Shown: positions 45,624 through 53,626 of the stretch, in pieces
Numbering within the stretch: the first letter of the stretch is position 1
How the letters are laid out: the number at the start of each line of letters is the position of its first letter
DNA from: an uncultured Clostridia bacterium
Lineage (GTDB): Bacteria > Bacillota > Clostridia > Oscillospirales > Acutalibacteraceae
Direction of reading: 5' to 3'
Length of the DNA stretch: 64,000 nucleotides
Assembly: GCA_944412445.1 (NCBI GenBank)
Contig: CALYBJ010000004.1
Coordinates: 25,210-89,209, forward strand
Program-made: the position numbers and the translations under genes
The notes under the pieces: generated by a model
What the model was told of the DNA's origin: nothing
What the model saw: the letters and a program-made list of their open reading frames with translations, nothing else
Databases searched by the model: none

Positions 45624-46295
45624 TCATTTAAATTCTATTGACTTTACAAATCCGTCAAAATCAACTTTATTTCCGTAATCGGTATTTACGCTGCAATTAA
45701 TTAAATAATACCCATCATCAAAAGGAATAAAATAATAGTACACATTCCTGTAATACTCGGAAGATGTTCCCGTCTGCTTGAAAACGGTACATTCAGCATC
45801 CTCAACCGTTACGGTATATTTACTGTATGAAAATACTTCTCCGCCGTAGCTCTGAAGCAAATCCTCACAGTTTCTTTCGGTATTTTCAATATCCTTTGCA
45901 ATTTCCGAATTTCCGTAGTAATTTATAAATATTTCTCCGTCATAATTATCATATACAAAAACACCCGGATAATCCGCTATCTGAGTAAAATTTGACGGCA
46001 GTTTAAAACGCATTTCGGCTGTTTCAACCTTATTGCCCTCTACAACCTGGCCGTTAAAATCAATATACTCTGTTATATATTCCCCTGAATCCGATTTCTG
46101 TTTTTTGCCGTTTTCATTAAGAACATATACCCGGAGCTTTCCGTTATCATTTATAACTATATTGTTGTCGGAATCCCTTACAACAATATATTCCTCGCCG
46201 TTTTCATCGGTATAAATTTCAGAACTGCCTGTGCAGGAAGAAAACATAAACACAACTGCGGCAATTAAAAATATGCAAACTGTTTTTTTAAACAT
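45624..46295 (-). CDS. putative lipoprotein, unknown function
   Basis: A 223-residue exported protein with signal peptide and lipobox FMFSSC-T (lipidated Cys about residue 21). The first part has repeated short Asp/Asn-Gly turns (YTDENGEEYIVVRDSDNN, DNGKLRVYVLNENG), followed by a domain starting MRFKLPSNFTQI that resembles uncharacterised lipoprotein domains predicting stress- or surface-associated proteins. I cannot name a family. It lies 12 bases after folE and 45 before uvrB. Confidence 0.8.
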   Translation of the reverse strand: MFKKTVCIFLIAAVVFMFSSCTGSSEIYTDENGEEYIVVRDSDNNIVINDNGKLRVYVLNENGKKQKSDSGEYITEYIDFNGQVVEGNKVETAEMRFKLPSNFTQIADYPGVFVYDNYDGEIFINYYGNSEIAKDIENTERNCEDLLQSYGGEVFSYSKYTVTVEDAECTVFKQTGTSSEYYRNVYYYFIPFDDGYYLINCSVNTDYGNKVDFDGFVKSIEFK

Positions 46296-46306
46296 AACTA
46301 CCTCCG

Positions 46307-46864
46307 TCAGCCTTTAAGCAGCGACATTATTTCGGCTCTTGTTCTTGCGTCCTTCTTTGGAGATCCTCTTAATGCAGATGTCTGCGTTATAGCTCCCGCT
46401 GCCTTTGCGCCTCTCATTGTCATGCATAAATGCTGTGCCTCAATAACAACGGCAATTCCCAAAGGCTTCAGCTCCTGATCAAGAAAATCAGCTATCTGCG
46501 ATGTAAGCCGTTCCTGAAGCTGCGGACGCTTTGCAAAAACATCAACTATTCTCGCAAGCTTAGACAGTCCTATAACCTTTCCTTCCGATGGTATATACGC
46601 TATATGTGCCTTTCCCACAAACGGAAGCAAATGATGCTCGCACATGGAATAAAGAGGAATATCCCTTACAACTACTATTTCATCATTATCCTTTTCGGAA
46701 AATACCTTTATATGCTTTTGGGGATTGTCCCTTAAGCCCGAAAAAATTTCTTCATACATGGCTGCCACTCTTTTTGGAGTCTCCGCCAGTCCCTCTCTGT
46801 CGGGATCTTCACCTATTGCCTCCAGAATATCCCGCACCGCTTTTTCAATTTTTTCCCTGTCCAA
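46307..46864 (-). CDS. folE: GTP cyclohydrolase I
   Basis: FolE converts GTP to dihydroneopterin triphosphate, entering folate synthesis. The 185-residue length is standard. The zinc and active-site motif is [21 protein letters not shown] (near residue 72), [23 protein letters not shown] follows, and a second Cys is in [13 protein letters not shown]. The 5' neighbour is 29 bases away. No other fol gene is in the window. Confidence 0.97.
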   Translation of the reverse strand: MDREKIEKAVRDILEAIGEDPDREGLAETPKRVAAMYEEIFSGLRDNPQKHIKVFSEKDNDEIVVVRDIPLYSMCEHHLLPFVGKAHIAYIPSEGKVIGLSKLARIVDVFAKRPQLQERLTSQIADFLDQELKPLGIAVVIEAQHLCMTMRGAKAAGAITQTSALRGSPKKDARTRAEIMSLLKG

Positions 46865-46893
46865 AAAAATACCTTCTTTATATTTTAATAAAT

Positions 46894-48081
46894 CTATTTT
46901 TCATCAACCATTATGCGTATGTATCTCAGTCCGTCGCTCTGAGAAAAGCTTACATGGGACAAATCTATTTTATCTGCCGCTTTCTGCTCAACCGCGCCCA
47001 TTATTCTGTTTATATCGGAATCCGGGCTTTGACTGTTTAACAATTTTGAAACTGCCTGACTGTATGCCTGACTGTTTGAAAATGAAAACTCGATATAATG
47101 CACGCCGCTATCAATATTTTCCGTAAACTTCTTTATAACAGCGTTTAAAACCTTATCTGAATATTCATCAAAGTAAAGATTTTCTCTGAAAAAATACATA
47201 TCATCATCCGAATCACAGCCGAAGTCTATATTTATATCCTTATGGTCAATGCTTATATCCTCTGTTTTTCTGTTAAAATATAAATGTGACAAATTATTGC
47301 TGCTGCTCATTTTCGGATCGTCCCATGTGACATCAAGATGATACGGCTTTCCGTCTATCCATACAATATTCCACATATGACTTATATTTCCCAAAGTCTC
47401 TGAAATTCCCGTTCCCGTTGCCACGGTGCTGACTATCCCGGCTTTGCACAGTACAAGCATTGCGGCTCTTGAATATCCTGAGCAAACCGCTTTGCCGTCA
47501 ATAAGCGCTCCGTATGCGCTGGAATCGTTTTCCGATTCCTCATATACGCAGTTTTTTATTATATAGTCGTGTATGAAAAGCTCCCGCTCAAATTCGTCTT
47601 CATACTCCGTTGCCTGAGAAGCTATGCTGTCCGCGGCGGCGTCAAGCTCCTTTTCCATCTGACTGCATTCCTCGCGGCTGTATTTATAGTTAAGCTCCAA
47701 AAAGCTTGAGGATAAAAATGATATCATGTTGCATGAGTCCGCAAAGCACAGTATCTGCGGATTGTCATTTTTAACCGCAAAAAACACATTGTTAAATTCC
47801 TCGTTTGTCAGATGCGGAATTTTTATATAACCGGGATGCTCTTCTATCTTATTGAGTATACATATATACGCCTGTTTTTCCGTTGGATTCAGTCTTTCAT
47901 AGTATTTTTGTGACAAAGGCATATTATCCTCGTCAAAGGCTGTTGGATATGTAAATCCGGAAATAAAAGCGCCGATTTTATCAAAGCCGACTCTGTAGCA
48001 TAATTCGGCTGCAATAAATACTATAATCATAAGGGATATGATTACACTGACAGCTTTTTTCAATTCTATTAGTCCTTTCAC
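46894..48081 (-). CDS. transglutaminase-like domain protein, membrane anchored
   Basis: A 395-residue protein with an N-terminal membrane segment (about residues 9-27) and an extracellular transglutaminase-like domain. The Cys-His-Asp triad is visible: Cys in [14 protein letters not shown] (near residue 203), His in [12 protein letters not shown] and Asp in [10 protein letters not shown]. The bulk of the N-terminal part, about residues 60-150, is helical and unassigned. Such proteins are usually cysteine proteases or cross-linking enzymes of the envelope. It overlaps the LCP-like gene by four bases, so the two are coupled. Confidence 0.82.
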   Translation of the reverse strand: MKGLIELKKAVSVIISLMIIVFIAAELCYRVGFDKIGAFISGFTYPTAFDEDNMPLSQKYYERLNPTEKQAYICILNKIEEHPGYIKIPHLTNEEFNNVFFAVKNDNPQILCFADSCNMISFLSSSFLELNYKYSREECSQMEKELDAAADSIASQATEYEDEFERELFIHDYIIKNCVYEESENDSSAYGALIDGKAVCSGYSRAAMLVLCKAGIVSTVATGTGISETLGNISHMWNIVWIDGKPYHLDVTWDDPKMSSSNNLSHLYFNRKTEDISIDHKDINIDFGCDSDDDMYFFRENLYFDEYSDKVLNAVIKKFTENIDSGVHYIEFSFSNSQAYSQAVSKLLNSQSPDSDINRIMGAVEQKAADKIDLSHVSFSQSDGLRYIRIMVDEK

Positions 48082-48911
48082 CGGGCAATATCTTCAAAGG
48101 ATACGCACTTTGCATTATGACTCAGAAGATAATTAATATCTTCTTTTGCCGAATAATAATCGGATATTGTTATATTCGAATCTATACAGTTGGACAAATC
48201 TTCAAAATATTTCTGGGAATCCTCTGTTTCTACATTCTTCATATAGGTATTGACTATTTCGCAGAATATATCGGCAAGCTCCGTCACGCTGTTCTGCTTT
48301 TGAGCGTTGAATTTTATATAAGAATAAAGCATTGACGAATCAAGCTCGTTTTCGCCGGCTGATACCGTATATGTTTTGTCCGATGCCTCACAGGTAAAAT
48401 CCTCTTCAACATTGAAGCTTACCTTGCCCATTATATCCGCCATCGCGCAGAATCCGTCTTTATCTATTATAACATACCGGTCAATATTAATATTTCTCAC
48501 CTTCTCTACAATCTCAACAAGCTCGTCTGCTCCTCCGTAGGCATAGTGTTCTCCGTATGTTTTTTCATCTGCCGGAGCTCCGGGATCAAAAGGCGTTATC
48601 ACAATAGTTTCGGACAAAATTTTGAAATCAGCAAGACTGATAAAAATTATATCTCCGCCTCTTTTTTCCGTGCAAATAAATAAAATGCTGCTGTCCCCCG
48701 ACAATTCACCCGTATTGCCGTTTTCTGCGGCTGTCTGCGTATTATTATAACCTTCTGTTTCTTCCGAATAAGTATTTGCCGCGTTTTCATCAGATTGATT
48801 TTTTCCGTAAAATTTTACCGCAACCGCTATTATTCCGATTATTAAAAATATTATTACAACACACATGATTTTTATCATGTATGATGTTTTGTTTTTTTTA
48901 TCTTCGTTCAT
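48078..48911 (-). CDS. LytR-CpsA-Psr (LCP)-like envelope protein, degenerate
   Basis: A 277-residue membrane-anchored protein: one helix at about residues 13-34, a Ser/Thr/Asn-rich extracellular spacer, then a domain resembling LCP proteins, which attach polymers to peptidoglycan. The best matching parts are DIIFISLADF, NIDRYVIIDKDGFCAMADIMGKVSFNVEED and LDSSMLYSYIKF. The conserved Arg and Asp residues that bind pyrophosphate in active LCP enzymes are not obvious, and the domain is shorter, so it may be non-catalytic. It is the first gene of the folE-uvrBA unit. Confidence 0.65.
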   Translation of the reverse strand: MNEDKKNKTSYMIKIMCVVIIFLIIGIIAVAVKFYGKNQSDENAANTYSEETEGYNNTQTAAENGNTGELSGDSSILFICTEKRGGDIIFISLADFKILSETIVITPFDPGAPADEKTYGEHYAYGGADELVEIVEKVRNINIDRYVIIDKDGFCAMADIMGKVSFNVEEDFTCEASDKTYTVSAGENELDSSMLYSYIKFNAQKQNSVTELADIFCEIVNTYMKNVETEDSQKYFEDLSNCIDSNITISDYYSAKEDINYLLSHNAKCVSFEDIAR

Positions 48912-48937
48912 TTATAACACCCCGTATAATTATTTTT

Positions 48938-48966
48938 ATTATATAAGAATTAAAATAAAAATACAA
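48938..48966 (-). promoter_or_regulatory. promoter of the LCP-like/transglutaminase/folE/uvrBA unit
   Basis: On the minus strand TTGTAT (48966-48961), 17 bases, TATAAT (48943-48938), about 25 bases before the start. Confidence 0.55.
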
Positions 48967-49024
48967 GATAATTTATTAAGGTTAAAATTTTTTATTTATA
49001 AAATATGTTTTTTTTCTTTTTTAC

Positions 49025-49053
49025 TTGATAATGTTGTAAAATTATTATACAAT
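49025..49053 (+). promoter_or_regulatory. promoter of the second GPH symporter
   Basis: TTGATA (49025-49030), 17 bases, TACAAT (49048-49053). TTGTA (49035-49039) and TACAA (49048-49052) form a small inverted repeat in the spacer. Confidence 0.55.
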
Positions 49054-49083
49054 TAATCATACATTATTTTCGGAGGTAGAAAA

Positions 49084-50505
49084 ATGTCCGCAGAAAAAAA
49101 GAAAAAAGACGGCGTGCTCAAATATCTGGGCTATGGCGTAGGAGCCGTGGGCTTGGATTTGAGCTACGGTATGTTTTATTCTTACTTAAACAAGTACTTA
49201 ACCGATGTATTAAAATTAAGCGCAAATTTCCTGCTTGTTTTAACGCCCCTTGCCCGAATCTGGGACGGCATCAACGATCCCATGATGGGCACCATCGTTG
49301 ACAATACCCACTTTAAAATGGGTAAATACAGACCATGGATACTTATCGGAGCCTTTTCAAATGCCGTTATCTTAGGGCTTCTGTTTAATAACTTATTCGG
49401 TCTCTCAGGAACTGCTCTTTATGTTTATATTGCGTTTATGTATGTTTTCTGGGGCATGACAAACACCCTTGCGGATATTCCCTACTGGTCCATGGTTCCT
49501 TCCTTTACAAGCGACCCGGGCAAAAGAAGCATTATTGCTACAATCGCAAGAACCTTCTCCGGTCTCGGCCAGGGCATTGTTCAGATAGGCGCTCCCATTC
49601 TCATGGGACTTGTAAGCGTCACTCTGGATCAGAAAACCGGCGAACCTGTTTACGACGCAAGAACATTTACCGTTCTTTCTCTTATTTGCTCGGTTGGTCT
49701 CATTTTGTTCTCGACAATCTGCGTCTCAACTGTAAGAGAACGCCATGTTACTCCCTCCGGCGAAAAATTTTCATTTAAAAAGATTTTCACCGTTGCAAAA
49801 AATAACGATCAGCTCCTTGTTTTTATGCTTTTCGCTATGCTATCAAACGCCGGCTTCTATATGATTTCGGGCGTAGGCGCTTACTATTTTGATGTTGTTG
49901 TCGGCGACAGCGCCAGCCAGAGCAGCTTTAACACCTTTGGCGCCGTAGGTTCTGTTTTAGGTCTTGCTGTTATTCCCATTATGATGAAATTTACTACAAG
50001 ACGCAGAACATATCAGTTTTCTCTTATACTTGCAATAGCCGGTTATCTCGGTATGCTTCTTTCTGCCAAGGCTGTCAACAGTCTTACGACTTTCGGAATC
50101 AGCAATCTTATCTCTCAGATAGGCACTGCCTCAATGTTTGTTTCCCAAACTGTTTTCCTTGCTGACATCGTTGACTACGGTGAGCATAAAATGGGCTTCA
50201 GAGCTGAATCAATTACTTTCTCAATGAAAGGCTTCCTTCAGAAAATGGCTTATACCCTTCAGACAATCATTCTTTATTCCGGCCTTTCCATATCACACTA
50301 TGACGGCAATCTCCACTCGGCAAACCCCGACGCCGCAAAAACTTCCATCAGCGTAATGATGCTTGTTCTTCCAATGATTCTTATGATACTTTCTCTTATA
50401 ATTTTCTCTTTTAAATTTAAGCTCCACGGCGAAACAATGGAAAAAATCACGGCAGAAATTACAGCAAAAAGAGAAATGGAAGACAAGCTGGCGGAAAACA
50501 ATTAA
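49084..50505 (+). CDS. GPH-family sugar:cation symporter (MelB-like MFS)
   Basis: A 473-residue membrane symporter of the glycoside-pentoside-hexuronide:cation family. The N-terminal signature is ARIWDGINDPMMGTIVDNTHF followed by KMGKYRPWILIGA (about residues 57-90); a second family block, FLADIVDYGEHKMGFRAESITFS, lies near residue 358. Twelve hydrophobic segments are visible. It differs clearly from the symporter at 2504-4036, so the two likely transport different sugars. CGGAGGT precedes the ATG. It is monocistronic with its own terminator. Confidence 0.9.
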   Translation: MSAEKKKKDGVLKYLGYGVGAVGLDLSYGMFYSYLNKYLTDVLKLSANFLLVLTPLARIWDGINDPMMGTIVDNTHFKMGKYRPWILIGAFSNAVILGLLFNNLFGLSGTALYVYIAFMYVFWGMTNTLADIPYWSMVPSFTSDPGKRSIIATIARTFSGLGQGIVQIGAPILMGLVSVTLDQKTGEPVYDARTFTVLSLICSVGLILFSTICVSTVRERHVTPSGEKFSFKKIFTVAKNNDQLLVFMLFAMLSNAGFYMISGVGAYYFDVVVGDSASQSSFNTFGAVGSVLGLAVIPIMMKFTTRRRTYQFSLILAIAGYLGMLLSAKAVNSLTTFGISNLISQIGTASMFVSQTVFLADIVDYGEHKMGFRAESITFSMKGFLQKMAYTLQTIILYSGLSISHYDGNLHSANPDAAKTSISVMMLVLPMILMILSLIIFSFKFKLHGETMEKITAEITAKREMEDKLAENN

Positions 50506-50517
50506 ATTTTGAACATA

Positions 50518-50546
50518 AAAAAGCTCGCATACGCGGGCTTTTTCTT
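50518..50546 (+). terminator. intrinsic terminator after the second GPH symporter
   Basis: AAAGCTCGC pairs with GCGGGCTTT (one G-T pair) around ATAC, followed by TTTCTTTAT. Confidence 0.8.
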
Positions 50547-50635
50547 TATATATTAGGTTATTTTAGGCAAATTTACTTATTATTTTTTATAAACTTATTA
50601 TAAATTAAGAAATTCGAAAAAATTAAAAAAAACTC

Positions 50636-50664
50636 TTGACAATTACATTGTTTTGCTATATAAT
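50636..50664 (+). promoter_or_regulatory. promoter of tRNA-Gln(CTG)
   Basis: Perfect TTGACA (50636-50641), 17 bases, TATAAT (50659-50664), 12 bases before the tRNA. Confidence 0.85.
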
Positions 50665-50676
50665 TACTCATGTCTT

Positions 50677-50750
50677 AGAGGAATAGTGTAACGGTAGCAC
50701 AACAGACTCTGACTCTGTTTGTTGGGGTTCGAATCCCTATTCCTCTGCCA
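50677..50750 (+). tRNA. tRNA-Gln (anticodon CTG)
   Basis: Acceptor AGAGGAA (50677-50683) pairs with TTCCTCT (50740-50746), discriminator G and encoded CCA (50748-50750). The anticodon arm ACAGA-CTCTGAC-TCTGT gives CTG. T loop TTCGAAT and a normal D arm are present. Confidence 0.95.
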
Positions 50751-50753
50751 TAC

Positions 50754-50787
50754 GAACACAGCGATACGCTGTGTTCATTTTTTTTTG
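50754..50787 (+). terminator. intrinsic terminator of tRNA-Gln(CTG)
   Basis: GAACACAGCG (50754-50763) pairs perfectly with CGCTGTGTTC (50767-50776), followed by A and nine T residues. Confidence 0.9.
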
Positions 50788-50789
50788 CA

Positions 50790-50826
50790 TAAATTTAATC
50801 CGGCAGATTAAATTTTCTGCCGGATT
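50790..50826 (-). terminator. probable terminator after the ACT-domain gene
   Basis: AATCCGGCAG and CTGCCGGATT (50797-50826) form a perfect 10-bp stem 18 bases after the stop codon. The following AAATTTATG is a poor T-run. Confidence 0.55.
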
Positions 50827-50843
50827 CTTTACTTCAGTTTGAA

Positions 50844-51272
50844 TCAAAACAGTGATGAATGATCCGCAACCGTTATTCCTGCTTCTGTAAGAACCTTTTC
50901 AGCTGCATTATTATCGTCTACCCTGAATATCATATAAGCAGAGCCTGCGTTCTTTACAGACAGGAACGCATAAGTATATTCAACGATAACTGACGCTTCC
51001 GCAAGTACATCAAGTATCTTGGCAAGGCTTCCCGGCTTGTCACAAATCTCTACAGCCAAAACCTCTGTTTCCGTTACAACATATCCCCCGTCACGGAGTA
51101 TGCCGAGTGCGTTGGCTTCATCTTCACAAATTATTCTTAGAATGCCGAAATCCTGAGTGTCGGCAATTGAAAGAGCCTTTAAATTTATATTATTATCAGC
51201 TATGAATTTTGTAACTTCTGCAAGCTTGCCTGTTTTATTTTCAATAAATACTGATATCTGTTTTACACTCAT
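50844..51272 (-). CDS. ACT domain-containing protein
   Basis: A 142-residue protein made of two ACT domains: about residues 3-65 (QISVFIENKTGKLAEVTKFIADNNIN...) and 70-138 (VLAVEICDKPGSLAKILDVLAEA). ACT domains bind amino acids or related small ligands and usually regulate enzymes. The gene follows the phenylacetate-CoA ligase gene by 33 bases; this pair is repeatedly found in anaerobes, where the ACT protein is thought to belong with the ligase. The ligand is not known. Confidence 0.92.
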   Translation of the reverse strand: MSVKQISVFIENKTGKLAEVTKFIADNNINLKALSIADTQDFGILRIICEDEANALGILRDGGYVVTETEVLAVEICDKPGSLAKILDVLAEASVIVEYTYAFLSVKNAGSAYMIFRVDDNNAAEKVLTEAGITVADHSSLF

Positions 51273-51305
51273 TTCATACGCTTCCTTTCTTAGCTTAATT
51301 GTATA

Positions 51306-52613
51306 TCAGTCGTGAAGCTTACGCTTGTCGATAACTCTGACAGCCTTGCCTTCGCTTCTTGTTATGGTCTTTGGCGCAACAAGATGAACAACCGGTCTTA
51401 TTCCCAGCATCTGGGTAATTGCCGCGGCAAGCTCCTTTTCCTTCTGGGCTACCGCTTTAACCGTATCGGAGAACTGTTCGGGAGTCAATTCAACATATAC
51501 GTCAAGAGTGTCGGTATTATGAGCACGGTCAACCTCTATCATGTAGTTTACTGAATAGCCCTCTTTAAGAAGAACCGTTTCAATCTGTGAGGGGAATACA
51601 TTTACACCTCTGATTATAAGCATATCGTCGCTTCTGCCCATTGGCTTTGACATTTTTACATGAGTTCTGCCGCAGGGACATTTTTCACGGGACAATACGC
51701 ATATATCGCGTGTTCTGTATCTGAGAAGAGGAAACGCCTCCTTGTCAAGACTTGTAAATACAAGCTCGCCCTTTGAACCCTCAGGCAGTACCTCGCCTGT
51801 ATCGGGGTCAATTATTTCGGCAATAAAGTGATCCTCATTAATGTGCATTCCTGTCTGTGCGGAACATTCAAAGGATACACCGGGACCGCTTGTCTCCGTA
51901 AGACCGTAAATATCGTAAGCCTTAATTCCCAATGATTTCTCAATATCTCTGCGCATTTCCTCTGTCCAAGGCTCAGCGCCGAAAATTCCTGCCTTCAAAT
52001 CAATGTCATCAGGCGTATAACCCATATCTTTTAATGTTTCGCCGATATACGCTGCATAAGACGGCGTACAGCAAAGAATTGTAGAATGGAGATCACGCAT
52101 AAACTGTATCTGTCTTTCCGTGTTTCCTGATGACATGGGAAGAGTAAGACAGCCAACCTTATGAGAGCCTCCGTTAAGTCCCGGACCTCCCGTAAACAGT
52201 CCGTAGCCGTATGCTACCTGACATACATCTTCATTTGAGCCGCCTGCCGCTACAATAGCTCTTGCGCAGCATTCCTCCCAGATATCGATATCCTTCTGTG
52301 TATAGAAAGCAACTACTCTTCGGCCTGTTGTACCGCTTGTTGACTGGATTCTTACGCACTTCTTTAAATCGCATCCCAAAAGTCCGTAGGGATAAGCGTC
52401 GCGAAGATCAGCTTTTGTTAAAAACGGAAGCTTATACAAATCATCTACTGATTTAATGTCTTCCGGCTTTACGCCCTTCTTGTCCATTAAATCACGGTAA
52501 TACTTAACATTTTTATAAACATGCTTTACCTGCGCTACAAGCTTTTCATTCTGAATAGCCAAGATCTGCTCCCGAGATGCACATTCAATCTCAGGCTGAT
52601 AATAATTTTCCAT
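51306..52613 (-). CDS. paaK: phenylacetate--CoA ligase
   Basis: A 435-residue AMP-forming ligase of the PaaK family, activating phenylacetate or a related aryl acid to its CoA thioester. The start at 52613 (MENYYQPEIEC) has AAAGGATTG upstream; an ATG 18 bases earlier overlaps the site itself. The nucleotide motif STSGTTGRRVVAFYT is near residue 90, DIYGLTETSGPGV near 240, and the adenylate region YRTRDICVLSREKCPCGR (Cys pair typical of PaaK) near 310. Its substrate in this organism may be indoleacetate or phenylacetate from amino acid breakdown. Confidence 0.93.
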   Translation of the reverse strand: MENYYQPEIECASREQILAIQNEKLVAQVKHVYKNVKYYRDLMDKKGVKPEDIKSVDDLYKLPFLTKADLRDAYPYGLLGCDLKKCVRIQSTSGTTGRRVVAFYTQKDIDIWEECCARAIVAAGGSNEDVCQVAYGYGLFTGGPGLNGGSHKVGCLTLPMSSGNTERQIQFMRDLHSTILCCTPSYAAYIGETLKDMGYTPDDIDLKAGIFGAEPWTEEMRRDIEKSLGIKAYDIYGLTETSGPGVSFECSAQTGMHINEDHFIAEIIDPDTGEVLPEGSKGELVFTSLDKEAFPLLRYRTRDICVLSREKCPCGRTHVKMSKPMGRSDDMLIIRGVNVFPSQIETVLLKEGYSVNYMIEVDRAHNTDTLDVYVELTPEQFSDTVKAVAQKEKELAAAITQMLGIRPVVHLVAPKTITRSEGKAVRVIDKRKLHD

Positions 52614-52669
52614 CGGAATCAATCCTTTCAATTGATTTATTTGTCATAAATTTAAAATTTTACACTTAT

Positions 52670-52698
52670 AATATAAACTACTATGTATATATTGTCAA
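52670..52698 (-). promoter_or_regulatory. promoter of paaK-ACT
   Basis: On the minus strand TTGACA (52698-52693), 17 bases, TATATT (52675-52670). Confidence 0.7.
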
Positions 52699-52749
52699 TA
52701 TTTATACGACAAATATTTAATATTATTACATTAAAAATACAAATAATTA

Positions 52750-52777
52750 TTGCAAAAATATATAAGTATGGTATTAT
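52750..52777 (+). promoter_or_regulatory. promoter of the PAP2 phosphatase gene
   Basis: TTGCAA (52750-52755), 16 bases, TATTAT (52772-52777), with AGGAGGT before the start codon. Confidence 0.5.
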
Positions 52778-52805
52778 ATATCTATAAAAAATCAGGAGGT
52801 AATTT

Positions 52806-53486
52806 ATGCTGACAACAACCCTTTTAAATGTCGGCTCCTGGATAGACACCACCTTCCACGGATTCGACTACGCAATTTTTACTTTTTTCAGTAAACTGCA
52901 CGCAGACTGGCTGACACCTATTATTCAGGTCTTCACTCAATTCGGCGATACATATTTTGTTATACTGCTGATGGTTCTTGGCCTTGCACTGTGCCTGTCT
53001 AAAAAAACAAGAAAATACGGTATGGCTCTTTTCCTTGCAATTGTAATAGGAACGCTCCTTACAAACATAGTTGCAAAGCCACTTGTAGCCCGTGCAAGAC
53101 CTTATGTTTCCCTTGCCGACGACCCGTTTTTTATGCAGTGGTACACCGAAGCAGGCAAACTCGTAGAAAGCGACAAAAGCTTCCCCAGCGGTCACACAAC
53201 GGCTGCCTTTGAAATTGCCACTTCAATGTTTTTAGTCTTCGGAAATAAAAAGATTAAATGGATTTTCCCTGTTTATGCGGTGCTTATAGGCTGTTCAAGA
53301 CTTTATTTGATGGTTCATTATCCTACAGATGTTCTGGGCGGCGTTTTAGTCGGTATAATCGCCGGTGTTGCCGGATATTTCCTTATGAAAGCCATTATGA
53401 AATATCTTGAAAGCTCAAACAACAAATTAATTAAAAAAGTAAATGATATTGATTTGTTTGCAAAGAAAAAACCGGATAAAGCTTAA
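52806..53486 (+). CDS. PAP2-family membrane phosphatase
   Basis: A 226-residue membrane phosphatase of the PAP2 type, which dephosphorylates lipid phosphates such as undecaprenyl pyrophosphate or phosphatidic acid. The three active-site motifs are present: KPLVARARP (near residue 96), SFPSGHTTAAFE (near 122) and SRLYLMVHYPTDVLGG (near 161). Six hydrophobic segments are visible. The tail is basic (KKVNDIDLFAKKKPDKA). BcrC-like undecaprenyl pyrophosphate phosphatase is one possibility. Confidence 0.93.
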   Translation: MLTTTLLNVGSWIDTTFHGFDYAIFTFFSKLHADWLTPIIQVFTQFGDTYFVILLMVLGLALCLSKKTRKYGMALFLAIVIGTLLTNIVAKPLVARARPYVSLADDPFFMQWYTEAGKLVESDKSFPSGHTTAAFEIATSMFLVFGNKKIKWIFPVYAVLIGCSRLYLMVHYPTDVLGGVLVGIIAGVAGYFLMKAIMKYLESSNNKLIKKVNDIDLFAKKKPDKA

Positions 53487-53499
53487 CAATTAAAATTTC

Positions 53500-53536
53500 G
53501 GCGCTTATGCAGTGTGCATAGGCGCTGTATTTTTGT
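53500..53536 (+). terminator. intrinsic terminator after the PAP2 gene
   Basis: GCGCTTATGCA (53501-53511) pairs with TGCATAGGCGC (53515-53525) over 11 bp (one G-T pair), followed by TGTATTTTTG. Confidence 0.8.
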
Positions 53537-53586
53537 TTAAAAACCGGTATATGTTAAAAAGAACAACAGGATATATCACACGCTAC

Positions 53587-53615
53587 AAAAAAAACAGCCG
53601 CCCAAAGGGCGGCTG
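53587..53615 (-). terminator. intrinsic terminator of the giant secreted protein gene
   Basis: CAGCCGCCC and GGGCGGCTG (53595-53615, loop of three) are followed on the minus strand by eight T residues. Confidence 0.92.
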
Positions 53616-53626
53616 AAGCTATTTGA

